Shown here: positions 1 to 11,433 of the stretch, piece by piece
How positions within the stretch are numbered: the first letter of the stretch is position 1
Layout: the number at the start of each line of letters is the position of its first letter
Assembly (NCBI GenBank): GCA_002104985.1
Contig: MCGO01000179.1
Span: forward strand, 1-64,000
From: Rhizoclosmatium globosum
Lineage: Eukaryota; Chytridiomycota; Chytridiomycetes; Chytridiales; Chytriomycetaceae
Reading direction: 5' to 3'
Length of the DNA: 64,000 bases
Translations under genes and position numbers: made by a program
The notes under the pieces: generated by a model
The model's input: only the letters and a program-made list of their open reading frames with translations
Told to the model about the DNA's origin: nothing
Database searches by the model: none

Positions 1-806
1 TCCTGGTTTAACAAAAGTATCTGTGGTCAAATGCTTTGGTTTGTGGGTTCAGAGTCTCTATCATTTAAGGAAATGGTAAATAAATTATGTAGGAGGGAAC
101 ATTCACTGGGAATTCAAGAGTTTTAATGAATAAAAGTTTGAGACTGTTTGGTTGAGTGGTTCAGAAGTACCGGCTCTTATAAAGAAAAGGGGTTGATCAA
201 ATTGGTCGGAATTGTAGGCTCACTCATAGCTTGAATATCTCGCAAAATATGAGTCCATCCTGAGTGGATCTGGTTAAAGAAGCTCAGCAGATTAAAAGGA
301 AGTGAAGATAGTTATCAAACAAAACAGAAACAAATTGACAAGAAAACTTTCTTGTGACTTTCGTATCAACATAGAGTTACAATGGAAGATTTTTTGATAC
401 AACGCAATTGAGATGACAACAACCAAGTCTGCTTGCACTATTGAATACAAGGGAACAAAACAAATCTACTGTAACCATCAAAAGTGGCGCAGAAAATAGA
501 GTTGTATGACTTACTCAGTTGGCAAACCTGCACAACTGCCAAAGATTCAACTGCGCAACTACCTATAACAATAAAAGAAATTTAAAGTCCTCAAACAAAT
601 GGGAATATTCAAGTATGCTATTCTATTCTGTCACGCTATTCCAAACGAACGACGATCAAATATTAATTGATTCAAAGGCTTCGTTGAAATCTCAGCCTCA
701 AGGAGCAAATAAAGTACAGGGACATTTGCTAAATCAGTCTCTTGCCTCTTTTGTGGTTGGCTTTTGTTTTGGAGTGCCTTGTAACCTTCTCAAATTCTAT
801 GTATCT
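1..806. other. Gene-poor AT-rich stretch
   Basis: No open reading frame here has recognisable domain motifs or plausible splice structure. The only long + strand frame of the area (about 519-1049) has no family signature and overlaps a better antisense candidate at its right end. I see no tRNA or rRNA. Confidence 0.4.
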
Positions 807-1015
807 TCTTTGAGTAGATCATGTCGTTTTTCATTGATGTACCATTGTTTCCTTGTCTTGGGTATAAAAGATATGATCAATATTCTTGGCTTTTCTGTTT
901 TGACACCTACCATGGGCCCAGCTGTTAACTTTACCCTCAAACTCTTTTCCTTTACTCGGTCCTTAAGTACATATACCTTTAGCCCCCATTGCTTCAGCCG
1001 TTCTGGATCCGTCAG
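807..1015 (-). pseudogene. Possible Ty1/copia integrase C-terminal remnant
   Basis: Read on the minus strand, this stretch gives about 70 residues with a copia-like pattern: a W-G-x-K-V-Y-V-L-K block, basic residues, then G-P-M-V-G-V, and a run ending in K-E-D-T. Copia polyproteins have a similar block (F-G..V-Y-V...K...G-x-M-V-G-Y) after the integrase core. The frame is short and bounded by stops, so any original gene is broken. A second, clearer copia-like remnant lies at 6300-7060 on the same strand. The assignment rests on this short pattern alone and could be chance. Confidence 0.3.
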
Positions 1016-1719
1016 TGATCACATTGCATGTTTCTTCTGCGTTTCGTGACTCGGATTCCGGGATGTTGAGGATATTAGCCTGCTTTGTTTCTTTGTTCCA
1101 ATAGTTATTTTTCGGGTGGGATTTTTCTAATATTTATATTATAGACTTGTGCTGGATTTTTATTGCTCGCGCAAATCACAAATAAAACACTGTACTCAGC
1201 AAATTATTGCAAAGGATCATACTTACCGTAATTATCGGTACCGGTAATATCGATAAAAAAAGACAAATAGCGGTAAATAGCGTTGATTACAAAAACCTCC
1301 TTTAATTATAATGGTCTGTTTTTGGTATCAGACTTCTCCCAACCATTATCACAATGCTTGTTCCCCTCCTCCTTGCCATCCTTCTTCACAGCATAGCTAC
1401 ATCTCCTTCTTCACCTTCTCCATAGCAAAGATTATAACAGCCCTTAAAACACATTGTTGTGAAAGTTTGAAGAGGTCTGGACTGAAACTACTTGAGTTGG
1501 CTTTTGGTTGACAGTTGTACCCAAATAACTTTTAAATTGTTCACCATTTTGTCTGATTCTTGGCCAAAGGAGTTGCAGAGGTCAGCAAGTGTCTTAGGAT
1601 CCGTTTTAGTTGAGGAATGGATTGAATTGTCACATAGAACGTCTGAAAGCAATACCAAGCTGAGAACAGTAAAAAACTGCTTCCAATGGCTCTAAACATG
1701 TAAAGTCTTTATTGTGTTT

Positions 1720-1865
1720 AACCAGGAACAAGTACTCTGGGGGAAGGAAGCGTTAAAGGGTTTATTTGTTGAAGGGATTGTATATAAAAACGTCAATTGG
1801 GCGGGCCAGAGCCGTATTGTTGGAAGATGGACTTGAAAAGCACACCAGTGATTTGTTCTATTAGC
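1720..1865 (+). repeat. LTR-like promoter repeat, copy A
   Basis: This segment matches 9445-9610 over roughly 120-140 bp with scattered differences. The conserved core has a TATA element (TTGTATATAAAA), then GGGCGGGCCAGAGCCGTAT, then a CACCAGTGATT block. A promoter-like TATA box at fixed distance from a conserved downstream block is what an LTR or other retroelement promoter looks like. No second flanking copy, coding region or target duplication is visible, so it may be a solo LTR or an element end. Confidence 0.5.
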
Positions 1866-2702
1866 AAAGCAAGGACCTCTTACACAAAAAAACTTGTTTA
1901 TTGTGTTTAAGATGCGAGATTTGTAAAAGAAGGCAGCTCACGACTCCTTTCACCCTATCTTGTGAGGAAACAACAAAAAAACCTACCTTTTGCGTTGCAG
2001 CTGCCACCTGGCTCACAGTCATTGCATCCATCTCAGCTTTTAACCAGAGTTCTGTGAGTATTGTGTCTCCTTCTGTTGCTCCGATCACTCACTGTCCTAA
2101 TCAAACACATAAATTACCCCATGTTTTCAGTCCCATACCAAAGAGACTGCTACGTTGGATATGTCAATTTACGTGTATCTTCAACTGCTTCTGAAAATTC
2201 TGGCTCTGGGGCTCTGGGACTGATGTATATTTTATAGTGTGGTTGTTGCAAGAGGGATCTCAAGCAGTTCTGGCCTTCATCAATGACTGTCAAATGTTCA
2301 AAAATTTGTTGTGTTGTGATTGTCTCCTCAGATACAACATTTGAATCTGCTGCCTCAGAACCCAACCTGTCAACTACTGTTACTGTTCCCTGCCAAGGAG
2401 TCTCAAAGGATCCTGAACTACTACAAGGAGTGGATTAGAATATTGGGGTATCTTGTTTGAAGAACCGTGTGTTCTTTTGTCAAGTCTACCAATCATCAAC
2501 TGATTGTAAATTTAATCCCTCCATCTCCTGCTAGATGCAAGCTGTGTTTAACCAATGTCATCTACAGCGGCTTTTTCTAGTCTGCTAAGGCTGCAGTCTG
2601 AACCTCTAAACTACTTTGTGCTTTGTGTCTCCCGCTGCTGTCAAAGCCCATTTCCATGCTTTATTTCATTCTGGAAACCAGACAGAACTACTTCAACTTA
2701 GT
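1866..2702. other. Non-coding, possible retroelement debris
   Basis: Short frames exist on both strands, the longest on the minus strand at about 2150-2365 with an acidic, Glu/Thr-rich translation. None has a recognisable domain. It may belong to the degraded retroelement material on either side. Confidence 0.3.
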
Positions 2703-2705
2703 TTA

Positions 2706-2720
2706 GGCCCCGTTTGGCAA
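2706..2720 (+). repeat. Left TIR of the PIF/Harbinger-type element
   Basis: Fifteen bases, GGCCCCGTTTGGCAA, preceded by the TTA target duplication. It is a perfect inverted match to 4193-4207. Confidence 0.8.
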
Positions 2721-4192
2721 CAAAATTTTTTTTTGGAGCTCATTCTTCATAATCAATTCTTGGAGCGATAATTTGATTCTGGAAAAAGAGGCTCTCTGAA
2801 TCATGGAAAATGCATTTATGTCTCTTTTTCCAATAAATTCAGTCAGAAAATCATATTCTCAAAATTTCAAACAGTTTATTAATAATCAAAATAAATAGAC
2901 CAGTTTCAACTTAAAGCAAAGGCCAGATGTGTTGGTTGGTTGGTGGGAGGTTGAAGAGATACAAGAGACAAGACAGAGAGAAACAAGAGAGGGACGGGGC
3001 CTATCTGTTCACGCTCCGTTAATAAACAATTTGTTACAATGATGTTGTACATACAATGCCAGGCTGCCTTGTCCTTTGGTTGGGTTCGAGTTCCATTTGT
3101 TGGAGATGAACGTGGAAGATTGTTAGTTTGGGCGGAATCAGCAGCCACAATTCCATATACACCGCCAAGGGTCCAAAGGGAGCCTTTTCTTATGCTGTTT
3201 TCCTGTCGTTGGTGCGAGTGTATCTGAATTGAGGGCTGCAGATGTGAGTGGGATATTTCTTGGACACACATAACTCACTTCACCATCAAATAGACAGGGC
3301 ACATTTGCAATTGCTTCTAGTATGGCTGACATTGTCCGGGGAAGCACAGAAAGGAGACTTAGGGAGAGGAAGAGCTTCGAGACAAAAAATAAGGGCCAGA
3401 CGTGGAGCTGGCATGAGGAGAAGCAATCTTGTCATTTCAGCAGAAAAGGACGGCAGCAAGGGAATAGGAGTGAAAGAGAGGGAGGAGACGTAAGAGGGAA
3501 TAGAGTATAGGGAGGAGGGGAGGAATGAAGAAGGAATGAAAAGAACTTCTTGAAAAACAGACCTCCTCAGAACACCGCCGATGACAAAGCGCACGTAAGG
3601 CAAGACCCGACACGAGTTACTGGCTCCCCAATCTGGCTTAAATGCCACGTATACTCCCTCCCTCTTTAGTCTGCCGTTGCTAGGTCTTCTTACCTTTAAG
3701 GGGACCATTGCCTCTTTGCATCAAGCAGGTATCTGCCTCATACTTCAAGTCTAACCATTATATAAAACCTGATTATGGGAGTTAAGATGGGGAAATGCAG
3801 TCTAGCAGCAGGGTTTTGTCATTGAAAGTAGTATCTCAGCAGGGATCTCAGCTGCAACAGTCAATAACCTTTATTTATTTCGTTGTTATAGTTGAGTGTA
3901 TAGCTGGGAAATAAAATGCTCTTCTTTTCTCTTCCTTCTTCATTGGTAATTGAGTGGAATTCTGGGCAAGAAACACCTTTTTTCTATTTCTGGATTATTG
4001 CCTCATTTCAGCTTCAAAATGCAATCTTTGAATCATAATTTGATTCTGGATTATTGCTCTTTCTCCAGAAATAGTTTTTGCTGAAAAAGTCATTTTGGAT
4101 TCTGAAAAGTGCATTCTCGCAATAATTCATTTTCAATAAATCACATTTTACTTTTGGTCTATTTCTTCTGTGGTAGAATGTGAAAATTTTCC

Positions 4193-4207
4193 TTGCCAAA
4201 CGGGGCC
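4193..4207 (-). repeat. Right TIR of the PIF/Harbinger-type element
   Basis: Perfect reverse complement of 2706-2720, followed directly by TTA. Confidence 0.8.
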
Positions 4208-4210
4208 TTA

Positions 4211-4774
4211 ATTGTCTCAAATGCATGATTTCACAACGGCTGACATTTGATTTAGATGGCAGATATACAGCTTTGGGGTCTTGCCTTTTGACTTTGATGG
4301 TTGCAAGATCACCAAGAATCAAGCTGATATGTTGAGAATGGTGGCTGTTTACAGTTTGTGCATTAACCTGTTCACTTGCACAAGCTTATGGAGAAGGAGA
4401 TTGATGTTGAAATGTCTGCTTCAGCTTCCAAGTATTTGGCAAGACTTTTTAATCAAAAGAGACTAAAGGACATGGATGTTGTATTTGGGGATGTTGTTGG
4501 CAACGTGTTTGAAGGAAGATTTAAGCTGGAGAAGAAAAAACAATATCATAAGGCTCATCTAAGTTGTTTTGTTTGCAAAACATCTTTATTCTTGCTCTGG
4601 TCTTAAGCATACAGGTCAGCTAGTAAAACGGCCCTGACAATGCAAACTTCTGAAGCTAACTACTCATTTAAATCAAAACCAAATTTAATTCCCATGCTAC
4701 CACTAATTAATTTCAGTATGCTCTACAAGATGGAGCATTCATTGGCCCAGTATGTCAAAAATGAACAACAACAT
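4211..4774 (+). other. Interval between two transposons with unassigned frames
   Basis: Two overlapping + strand frames (4281-4466 and 4376-4606) give non-repetitive translations of 61 and 76 residues. The second is Lys/Glu-rich with a V-F-G-D-V-V-G-N-V-F segment. I do not recognise either. They could be one decayed exon with a frameshift, or chance frames. Confidence 0.25.
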
Positions 4775-5680
4775 CACCAGGGTGGTGATCACGTCCTCTT
4801 TTCACTTTCAACAAATTTTGGAGCCCAAAATGGGCCCTCAACTCGAAAACGCGGCAGCTAAGTAGTCCCCCAATTTTTTAGCCACACCACCGTGTATTGG
4901 TGCATTTTGGTGCCACGTGAAAGGAGCAGTTTTTGGTCTAACACTTTTGTTATTTTCCTTCTGTAAAGAAAGTTGATTGTTTTCTTTCTTCTCTAACTAC
5001 ACAATCAATAAATGGAAAAATAACAATTTTACTCGATCAAATGCATTATGAAATATATAGCAACAGTTTCTCCAGACACTTTTCTTAATTAAAGTCTGAG
5101 TCCCAAGGAATTTGTGTCCAAAAAACGGTGCCAAAAACCCACTTCAACCACCAATGCCTCCAAAATCAGAGTAAGGAAAGCCGCAAACAGTGATGGTAGA
5201 ATCAAGAGATGAAAAGTTTGGGAGTGTCCAGCAGAGCTGGATGACCAAAGTTATTTTGGAAGAATGAAGAAATGAAAGATACTCATCATTGACTAAGGTG
5301 AGCTAAAGATACATTTATTTATTTAGCTGAAATGTTTTTGGAATGAAGAAGGTGGAGGAATTGTTGGTCTTTCCCACTGGTGTTTGCCGTTAGGTATGGT
5401 CACTCGGATCCTTTCAATTGAAATAAAATCATGTTTTATGTGTGTATTGAGCGCCATAGGAGGATAATTAGGCCTGTTGAACGTGGTGTAAGTGTCTGAA
5501 GTAAGTGTCACAACCAACTTCGCTGAAGACCAAGACGCAACAACTGACTGCATGGTCGCAGTTCCGACAAAGCTAATGAATCAATAACAATGGTGATGCG
5601 ATGTCTAGGACATGAGTGGCGGCCTCCAATGCAAATTCACCATTTTCACCGGTTTTTTTTGGTGGATGACCACCCTGGTG
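4775..5680. mobile_element. Candidate 906-bp element with 12-bp TIRs
   Basis: CACCAGGGTGGT at 4775-4786 is repeated as a perfect reverse complement at 5669-5680. The match extends to 15 of 16 bases as CACCAGGGTGGTSATC. The interior is AT-rich with no transposase-like frame. I find no convincing target-site duplication: the left flank ends ACAT and the right flank starts CGACTACAT. The superfamily is therefore open, and the pair could be a decayed element or coincidence. A related CAGGGTGACCATC string occurs at about 6739. Confidence 0.45.
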
Positions 5681-6299
5681 CGACTACATAGGGTTTGAAA
5701 AAACACTGTTTTCCTTGATGAGTCAAGTGAGTGATCTACCAGCTGTCGTTGATGTATATGGGACGTGTCAAAAAATAATAAACACTTTTGTCACCTCAAA
5801 ACATATTTATGCATTATCAGCACCAACTCTAATACCACTACTACTCCTACTATCCTTCTACTATCCGTCTACTATTCATACTATCTAATACTAATAAAAA
5901 TGTTGGGCCTTGGGTACATGATCCTGAAGGACAAACAAATCCGAAATATACGGAACTAACGCAGACGGGACCCTAAAAACTCCAACACTAAACCAAAAGA
6001 AGGAGTTCTTTCAACTGACAGCCGCATACAACACAATGAAGTCTCGTGTCACAGCAGCCATTTGCCACTTCACGGATCCACTCATGTACGCAATATACAA
6101 ACAGGGAGCAGGAGAAAACGAAAACATTGTGGCCAGAACGACTGCCCTTCGCTCGCACTGTAGGGCTTGTTGTACTGATATGTTGGCTGGCTTTGTGATA
6201 AACGCCTTCCAATTTCCTGTTGAGGCGTCATATTGCTGTTGTGGTTGGCTGTTTTGTGTTGATCGTCTAAGTGCTGGTGCAGGTGTTGGTGTTTGGGGA
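5681..6299. other. No supported gene
   Basis: This holds an A/T-rich stretch and frames on both strands without recognisable motifs. Its right end may continue the copia-like remnant that starts at higher coordinates on the minus strand. Confidence 0.3.
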
Positions 6300-7060
6300 G
6301 GGGAGGCATTGTCTTCACTATCTGATTGAGTTCTTGATAGCTGATACATTGGACTCTGGACTATATCGCTTGTTCTGAGGGGTGAAGAAGTGGGTTGATG
6401 TATTAGATTGAGTCGGTGTACTCTGACTCGTTTTGGATGGTGTGTTTGTTGTGGGGGGTGCTGTTGTTATAGGAAAAGGGTTTGGGATGATTGGTGTTGA
6501 GTCAGCTGCAGCCTCTTCTAGAATTTCAATAGGGCATTCAGCGGGAATCTATATGTAGTCGTCTTCCGTTTTGTCATTATTTTGTTCCGCCCATCTGACA
6601 ACTTTCAGGCTCTCATGTTTGCGTCCTGCAATCTGCTCCGTTTGAAAAATATTTTAAGTGAAGTATGCATCTCGGGAATATATAATAGATTCAGGGTCCT
6701 TAACATCTGTCATGAATTTCCAACCTAATCACTGGACAGGGTGACCATCATAATTGCCTACTTGAACAAATGTTGCTCTTGTTGCCCTTTGGCCTTTCCA
6801 GTATACTTCTGGTTTTGTTTCATTTTTGACTGTTATTTTAACATGCTTCGGGAGAATGCGAGGATATGCAATACAGTTAAGTGTCCTCCATTGTGATATA
6901 AGTGGCTTTTGACTTGTGAGCAGTTCAATGGCAGTCTTTGTCTCCTTGCCATGGACTGTACGATTATCAAGTAGCAAAATGTTGATTTTGCCAAAAAAAC
7001 ACATTGGCACAAGTTAGTATCCCACTGCTTCCCCCGCTGCCACAATATAGCCCCTGCCCA
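6300..7060 (-). pseudogene. Ty1/copia-like pol remnant (integrase C-terminus plus linker)
   Basis: On the minus strand, about 7010-6729 translates to a segment with the order A-I-E-L-L-T-x-x-K-P-x-I-S-x-W-R-x-L-N-C-I-A-Y-P-R-I-L-P. This resembles the end of a copia integrase, where the pattern is T-P-x-E-L-x-x-x-x-K-P-x-x-x-x-x-R-x-F-G-C-x-A-Y-x-x-I-P. Further downstream on that strand (about 6590-6320) comes a Pro/Thr/Ser-rich stretch like the copia linker before reverse transcriptase. Several stops and frame changes interrupt it, and no reverse transcriptase motif (YxDD) was found. It is a broken fragment, not a working gene; moderate confidence. Confidence 0.45.
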
Positions 7061-8409
7061 TCTCTTTACAACAAACTCATGGCCTAATGATAGTCATCAG
7101 TTTCTGTTGACTTCCAAACATAAAACAGCCAGTCTATAGCGACATATGGGCAACAGAAACTGCATTCGCAGCACCAAATCAATAAATAACAAATGCAATC
7201 CCATAAATCTACTCTTGCTGACCCACCTTATCAACAACACAGCCAAAATCTATCACCTGCCCTCAGGCTCCGTTTATCTGGCATAACTGTTGTTGACACA
7301 AGAAAAAGAGACAGGAGAGGCTGGCACCAAGCTTAGAGAACGATTAATAAACCTAATATTACTATCTGGTTAAAATATTGAAAAGATCAAAGAAAGAATA
7401 AAGGGGCTGCGCCAAAGCACACACCTTGAACCCAACACGCGCAACTCGGGACCCAGCGCCGTTATCGGAAAAAACGGCTCCAGGTTGCCTTCTTTTTATT
7501 CAGCATTTAATAAAATTGAAGGGAAATAATGAGAGGATTGAGGGAGAGCGAAAAAAAAACACCAGAGCTTCCCACGGTTGAAGTTCTGTTAAAAGGTTTG
7601 ACTGTTTGTTGCCTACACAGATGCAGAAGTAACCCCTGGCGGGTAAACCCTGCCAGGAACACAACTCTTTGACTTGAGATACCTGTTTTCATTTCAGACA
7701 CTCCAGTGGTAATGGCAATGATAGCAATCACAGTAATCTGCATTAAGAACTGCCCAAGTCAGCAGAAACTGAAAAAGCTGGTCTCTCCATCCATTCTCCA
7801 TTCAGTAGCACTCAGAGTACTCAATTAAGAAACTGTCTCTCCCCTTTAGAATTTGTAAAATATGTTGAAGTGATACATAATGAGAAGGAATCAAGAATAA
7901 TTTGATGGCTCTCATTTGTTGTATTAATAATTTATTGGAGTAGACATGATGTCTGTTTGAGTCAATGTTATCTTTAATTCTATCTTGGCATATATGGCAT
8001 TGTAAATTCTGTTCTTATTCTTTCTTCTTTACAACAAACGGCTAAGTTCTAAAACCTAAGCTTTTCTTTATATTGTCCTTGATAAATCTCAAAGTATTTC
8101 ATCAGCCTTTCTTGAACATCCCCATGACAAGCAAATGAAATGTAGGTTTTTTTTCAATCAAAATGAGATGATGTGTCCTATTGGAGTAACAAGACTGAGA
8201 ATGACAAAAGCAGGAGTAATTACCTTTCCTCATTTGTTGTAGTGACTCAAACACCTCCTGGGACTGAGATTTAAAAGAAAATAGATTGATAGGACACTCA
8301 AAAACAGAAGGTGACATACTAAGATTCATGGTAGCCACAGAAAACAATACTATCAAAGGCCAAACTTGGCTATGTTGCATAGGAACAACAACATTCCTTC
8401 CGTGGCATT
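7061..8409. other. No gene seen; one short hairpin
   Basis: No frame with domain motifs on either strand. One perfect-looking hairpin lies at 7635-7657. The rest is AT-rich with simple A and T runs. Confidence 0.35.
7635..7657. repeat. Short inverted repeat (hairpin)
   Basis: CCTGGC-GGG, a TAAA loop, then CCC-T-GCCAGG: nine base pairs with a single bulged T. It lies in otherwise non-coding sequence. It could be an element end or chance. Confidence 0.4.
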
Positions 8410-8416
8410 GCAAGCC

Positions 8417-9287
8417 AAATAGAGGAAATAACAGACCTTGACCTCACACTAACAATAATGACATATGGAAGAAAACCATCAATCATGCAGCATAAAATTA
8501 ACAACTTCAGAGTGGAAAAGATCCTAGAAGGCATAGTGCCCACAGAACTCATGGAATTGCTCACTAGACACATAGCTTTGAACAAACCACAAGTAAGAAC
8601 AACTATCATCCAGGAAATGAAAACACTAATGGAAGGGGTTAGAGACTCTGGAAAAAGAGATGTGATATAACCATAGAATGGGAACAAACAATTGCAGTAC
8701 CAAGAATAAAAGTGCAATTAAAAGAAACCTGAAAAAACTCTCAAGAGCAGTAACAACAACAGACAGTGAAGAAACAGAAAACAAGGAATATCCAAGACCA
8801 CAACCAAACACAAACCCAAACCCAACCTGACACAGGAAACAGAACTCCTGTGACAGACTCAGAAGCAACAAACCCCCAAACCAGAAAGAAGATACAACCA
8901 AGCAACCCACCAAAAAAGACAAAAAAGAAACCAAGAAAGTACATACCAGCCAAAACCATCACAAAGAGGCAAGAACTAGAACAGAGTATACAATGCCTCA
9001 CATGCCAAGATAGAAACGAAGATAATGTAGACCAAAATGGCTGTCATGTGTGCAGCCCAAGAATAATGCAACAAATGAGAGCCATAAAACTTTTCACAGA
9101 ACACAAGAAAGAAACAAAATATTAAGGCCAGGAATGATTGAAATCTCCAAGACGGCAAGAGACTCATATGAATCAAACACCTTTGTGGAAACAGAATCTG
9201 TAGAACCAGCCACAAGGCAGAACAAATAGAAAAACAAGAAAAACATGGACAAGCACAGAAAAAGAATTAAACAAAGAAGAGAGATTC

Positions 9288-9340
<53 letters not shown>

Positions 9341-9493
9341 GCACCAAAAACCAGGACAGCAAACCAAGAACAAGCAGAAAGAAGAACTACAGAAAACAGA
9401 CAAGAGGGGAGGAATGCATGGGGGAAATGGAATAACAAGTGGTCAGGAACAAGACCTTTGGGAGAGGGAAGACACGTGGGAAGGAAGAGTTGA
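8417..9493 (+). pseudogene. A-rich remnant with broken frames upstream of LTR-like repeat B
   Basis: The + strand is strongly A-rich and has successive open frames: about 8417-8670, 8766-9125 and 9245-9493. The middle frame is Thr/Gln/Lys-rich and ends with a C-x2-C...C-x2-C arrangement (CLTC and CHVC). The last contains a polyglutamine run encoded by the (CAA)18 repeat. This composition, together with the LTR-like repeat directly downstream, suggests a degraded gag-like region, but no retroelement domain is recognised. Function unassigned. Confidence 0.3.
9287..9340 (+). repeat. (CAA)18 microsatellite
   Basis: Eighteen uninterrupted CAA triplets, read as polyglutamine in the local + strand frame. 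Confidence 0.95.
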
Positions 9494-9610
9494 AGGGGTT
9501 GATTTGTTGAAGGGATTGTATATAAAATGCCATTTGGGCGGGCCAGAGCCGTATTTTTGGAGGATGGAATTGAAAAGTACACCAGTGATTATTTTATTCT
9601 TAAATAAAGC
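9445..9610 (+). repeat. LTR-like promoter repeat, copy B
   Basis: Same core as 1720-1865: GTTGAAGGGATTGTATATAA, then GGGCGGGCCAGAGCCGTAT, then CACCAGTGATT. It is followed by AATAAA-like sequence (about 9603). TATA element, downstream block and polyadenylation-like signal in one short repeat fit an LTR. No paired copy is present nearby. Confidence 0.5.
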
Positions 9611-10436
9611 GATGCACGGATGTTTTTCTCAAAAAACAAAAAAAAGTAAATAGATATTACTGGAAAGATAATAAAGGGTGAATGTCTGTGGTTATGGTTT
9701 AGGAGGAATAAATCACCTTGTATTCTTCTGAATCAAAAAGAAGAAGGCTCCAACAGACTCATAAATTAGGTCTCACACTGTAAAAAAACAAAAAAACAAA
9801 CATAAAGATTGATTGGTCGCGTTTTTGAATTATCCAGGAACTCAGTCTTTCCAAACAAGTTTGCTGAGAGTTTGAGTGGACTTCAGAGGACAGCTGTCAA
9901 AATGTAGCCTTGAAAATCTATCATATTTATTTTGTATATTAACAAAACGCTCATATAAAACTCCTAATAAGGGTATGTGCCGTCACTCAGAAATGAAATA
10001 ACCAAGCCAGCACGCTACTTATCAACCGACTCGACTAACGCTTCAAGCAACTCACCTTTTTATATGCTAGTGTTTCCTTTTTTGGTTAGGTTGGTAATTC
10101 AACTAACATTAACCATCAAGAAAGTCCTCCTTTGGAAACACCATCATCAATATGAAGGTTTGAGATGCTTATCTGTTGACAGCAAGAATGTTTATGGTAT
10201 AGAGTTCAACTCTGTTTAGTGATTCCAAAAATGCATTTATTTATCTACTCTTACATCCATGCCTCTCTTGCAATCAATGCCCTGTAACAATATTTCCCAG
10301 CACACCAGTTACAACCCACTTTAAACAGCCATGCAAAAAAGATTGGAAAACCCAAAGCAAAGGACAAGAGTAAGATATTCTGTTATACCTTACTTTCCCT
10401 GGTTTTTTGTTGCTCTACTTTGATTAAACTTAAGCG
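9611..10436. other. No gene seen
   Basis: AT-rich sequence with A-runs (about 9783-9800). One 80-residue + strand frame at 9977-10219 has no recognisable motif. Confidence 0.3.
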
Positions 10437-10655
10437 TGAATTATTGCAGCATTCTTGAATGCACCCTTCACTGGTTGAGTCAGGTGAGCTTTGTAACTGT
10501 CCAACACCATCATCACCTTTCTTCCAGAAGCTTCAGATTTAAATTGAGGAATGCACTTGTTGAGAATCACGTCGCTGTCAAACCATGCATTTTGTTGAAA
10601 TGAAACTTGAACACCAACTCCAAGAGCATTGACTTGAGCAGGCACTGTTTTGAGT
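10437..10655 (-). pseudogene. pogo/Tigger-like transposase fragment (second catalytic Asp region)
   Basis: The minus-strand translation is nearly identical to residues in the middle-to-C-terminal part of the intact transposase at 49665-51215, from the K-T-V-P-A-Q-V-N-A-L-G segment through the D-S-Y-K-A-H motif with the second catalytic Asp. Nucleotides match 49940-50147 with only scattered differences. Both ends are truncated: the N-terminal DNA-binding part and the third Asp motif are missing, and unrelated sequence continues the frame upstream. A relatively young, dead fragment of a family with a live-looking copy 39 kb away. Confidence 0.85.
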
Positions 10656-11433
10656 TTCCAGATCTTCTCTCTTACCATTATTTTATTTTTTTTCCATATT
10701 GTTAGAATAGTAAAAAATTTATTGTGTCCTGGCCCACATTTCTCCCATATTTTGGTATGAGGCCATATATGAGCAATTGTCAGTTCATCTGCATCTCTGC
10801 CTTCAATCCAATAAATACTCACCTTTTGATGTAAATTCAGATGTTTAATTAAATCAGCAAATCTCACCTAGTTTGGGAATGGCACTGATGGTGACAATGA
10901 GGAGAAACAATAAATGATGTACCAGCTGGGATAACAAGATGAACTGTTGGCCAATTTCCAAAAAGAAAACAGTTGGTAGCAGTTAAAAACTGCTGAAGGA
11001 ATTGCTCAACATTCACTGGCAGGTATAAATCCTTTCAATTTATCCTGTATTCTGAGAACTTAAACTTGATGTGTGCAACTATAATTTCATATGATTTTTA
11101 TAACCTGATCTTTTGTTGATGCAATAAGGTATGACACTATTTCACCCTGCGTATCAAGTAATCCCTGTTGTAACTGATGCAAGCTCTTGAAGAAATGTAT
11201 GCTCTTGATTTGAACAAGGATTTTTTTGTCCTAGAGGTGCTAGCTACTGTCAGAAACTAACTGAAAAAACTGGAAGAAAGGATTGTTGTACCATATCTGT
11301 GTTGACTTTATAAGATGAAAATCATACGTTGACTTCACTTCAAGAAGGAATTTCTTTGCACAGTAAAAGGACAGATAGAAACGTTCACCTCATGTGAAAA
11401 TAGACAGTATGTGACGCTATCAAGACAGTACTG
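10656..11433. other. No supported gene
   Basis: A minus-strand frame extends from the pogo fragment to 10867 with a motif-free translation. The rest has no feature I can support. Confidence 0.3.

Larger units (their letters stand above)
2706..4207. mobile_element. PIF/Harbinger-type non-autonomous DNA transposon (1,502 bp)
   Basis: The two ends are perfect 15-bp inverted repeats: GGCCCCGTTTGGCAA at 2706-2720 and its reverse complement at 4193-4207. TTA directly flanks each side (2703-2705 and 4208-4210), matching the 3-bp TWA target duplication of PIF/Harbinger elements, whose termini are often GGSCC..GTTTGG-like. Subterminal regions share motifs such as ATAATTTGATTCTGGA (about 2767 and 4036), possible transposase-binding repeats. 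No frame inside looks like a Harbinger transposase or its MYB partner, so the element should need a transposase in trans. The central 2.9-3.7 kb, with purine-rich tracts, may be captured sequence. Confidence is high for an element and moderate for the superfamily. Confidence 0.75.

Noticed and set aside
3075..3100. GGTTCGAGTTCC resembling a tRNA T-loop
   Set aside because: No acceptor stem, D-arm or anticodon arm can be folded around it.
2906..3708. Several 60-140 codon frames inside the PIF/Harbinger-type element as a possible transposase
   Set aside because: No DDE or MYB-like motif and heavily biased composition; they overlap in many frames.
2706..4207. hAT superfamily for the same element
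   Set aside because: hAT needs an 8-bp target duplication; the flanks TTAGTTTA and TTAATTGT do not match, while the 3-bp TTA does.
8626..9215. Minus-strand frames very rich in Phe, Leu, Val and Cys that look like membrane proteins
   Set aside because: They are the complement of an A-rich, CA-repeat-like + strand; composition alone explains them.
9286..9582. Minus-strand frame with a polycysteine or polyleucine run
   Set aside because: It is the antisense reading of the (CAA)18 repeat.
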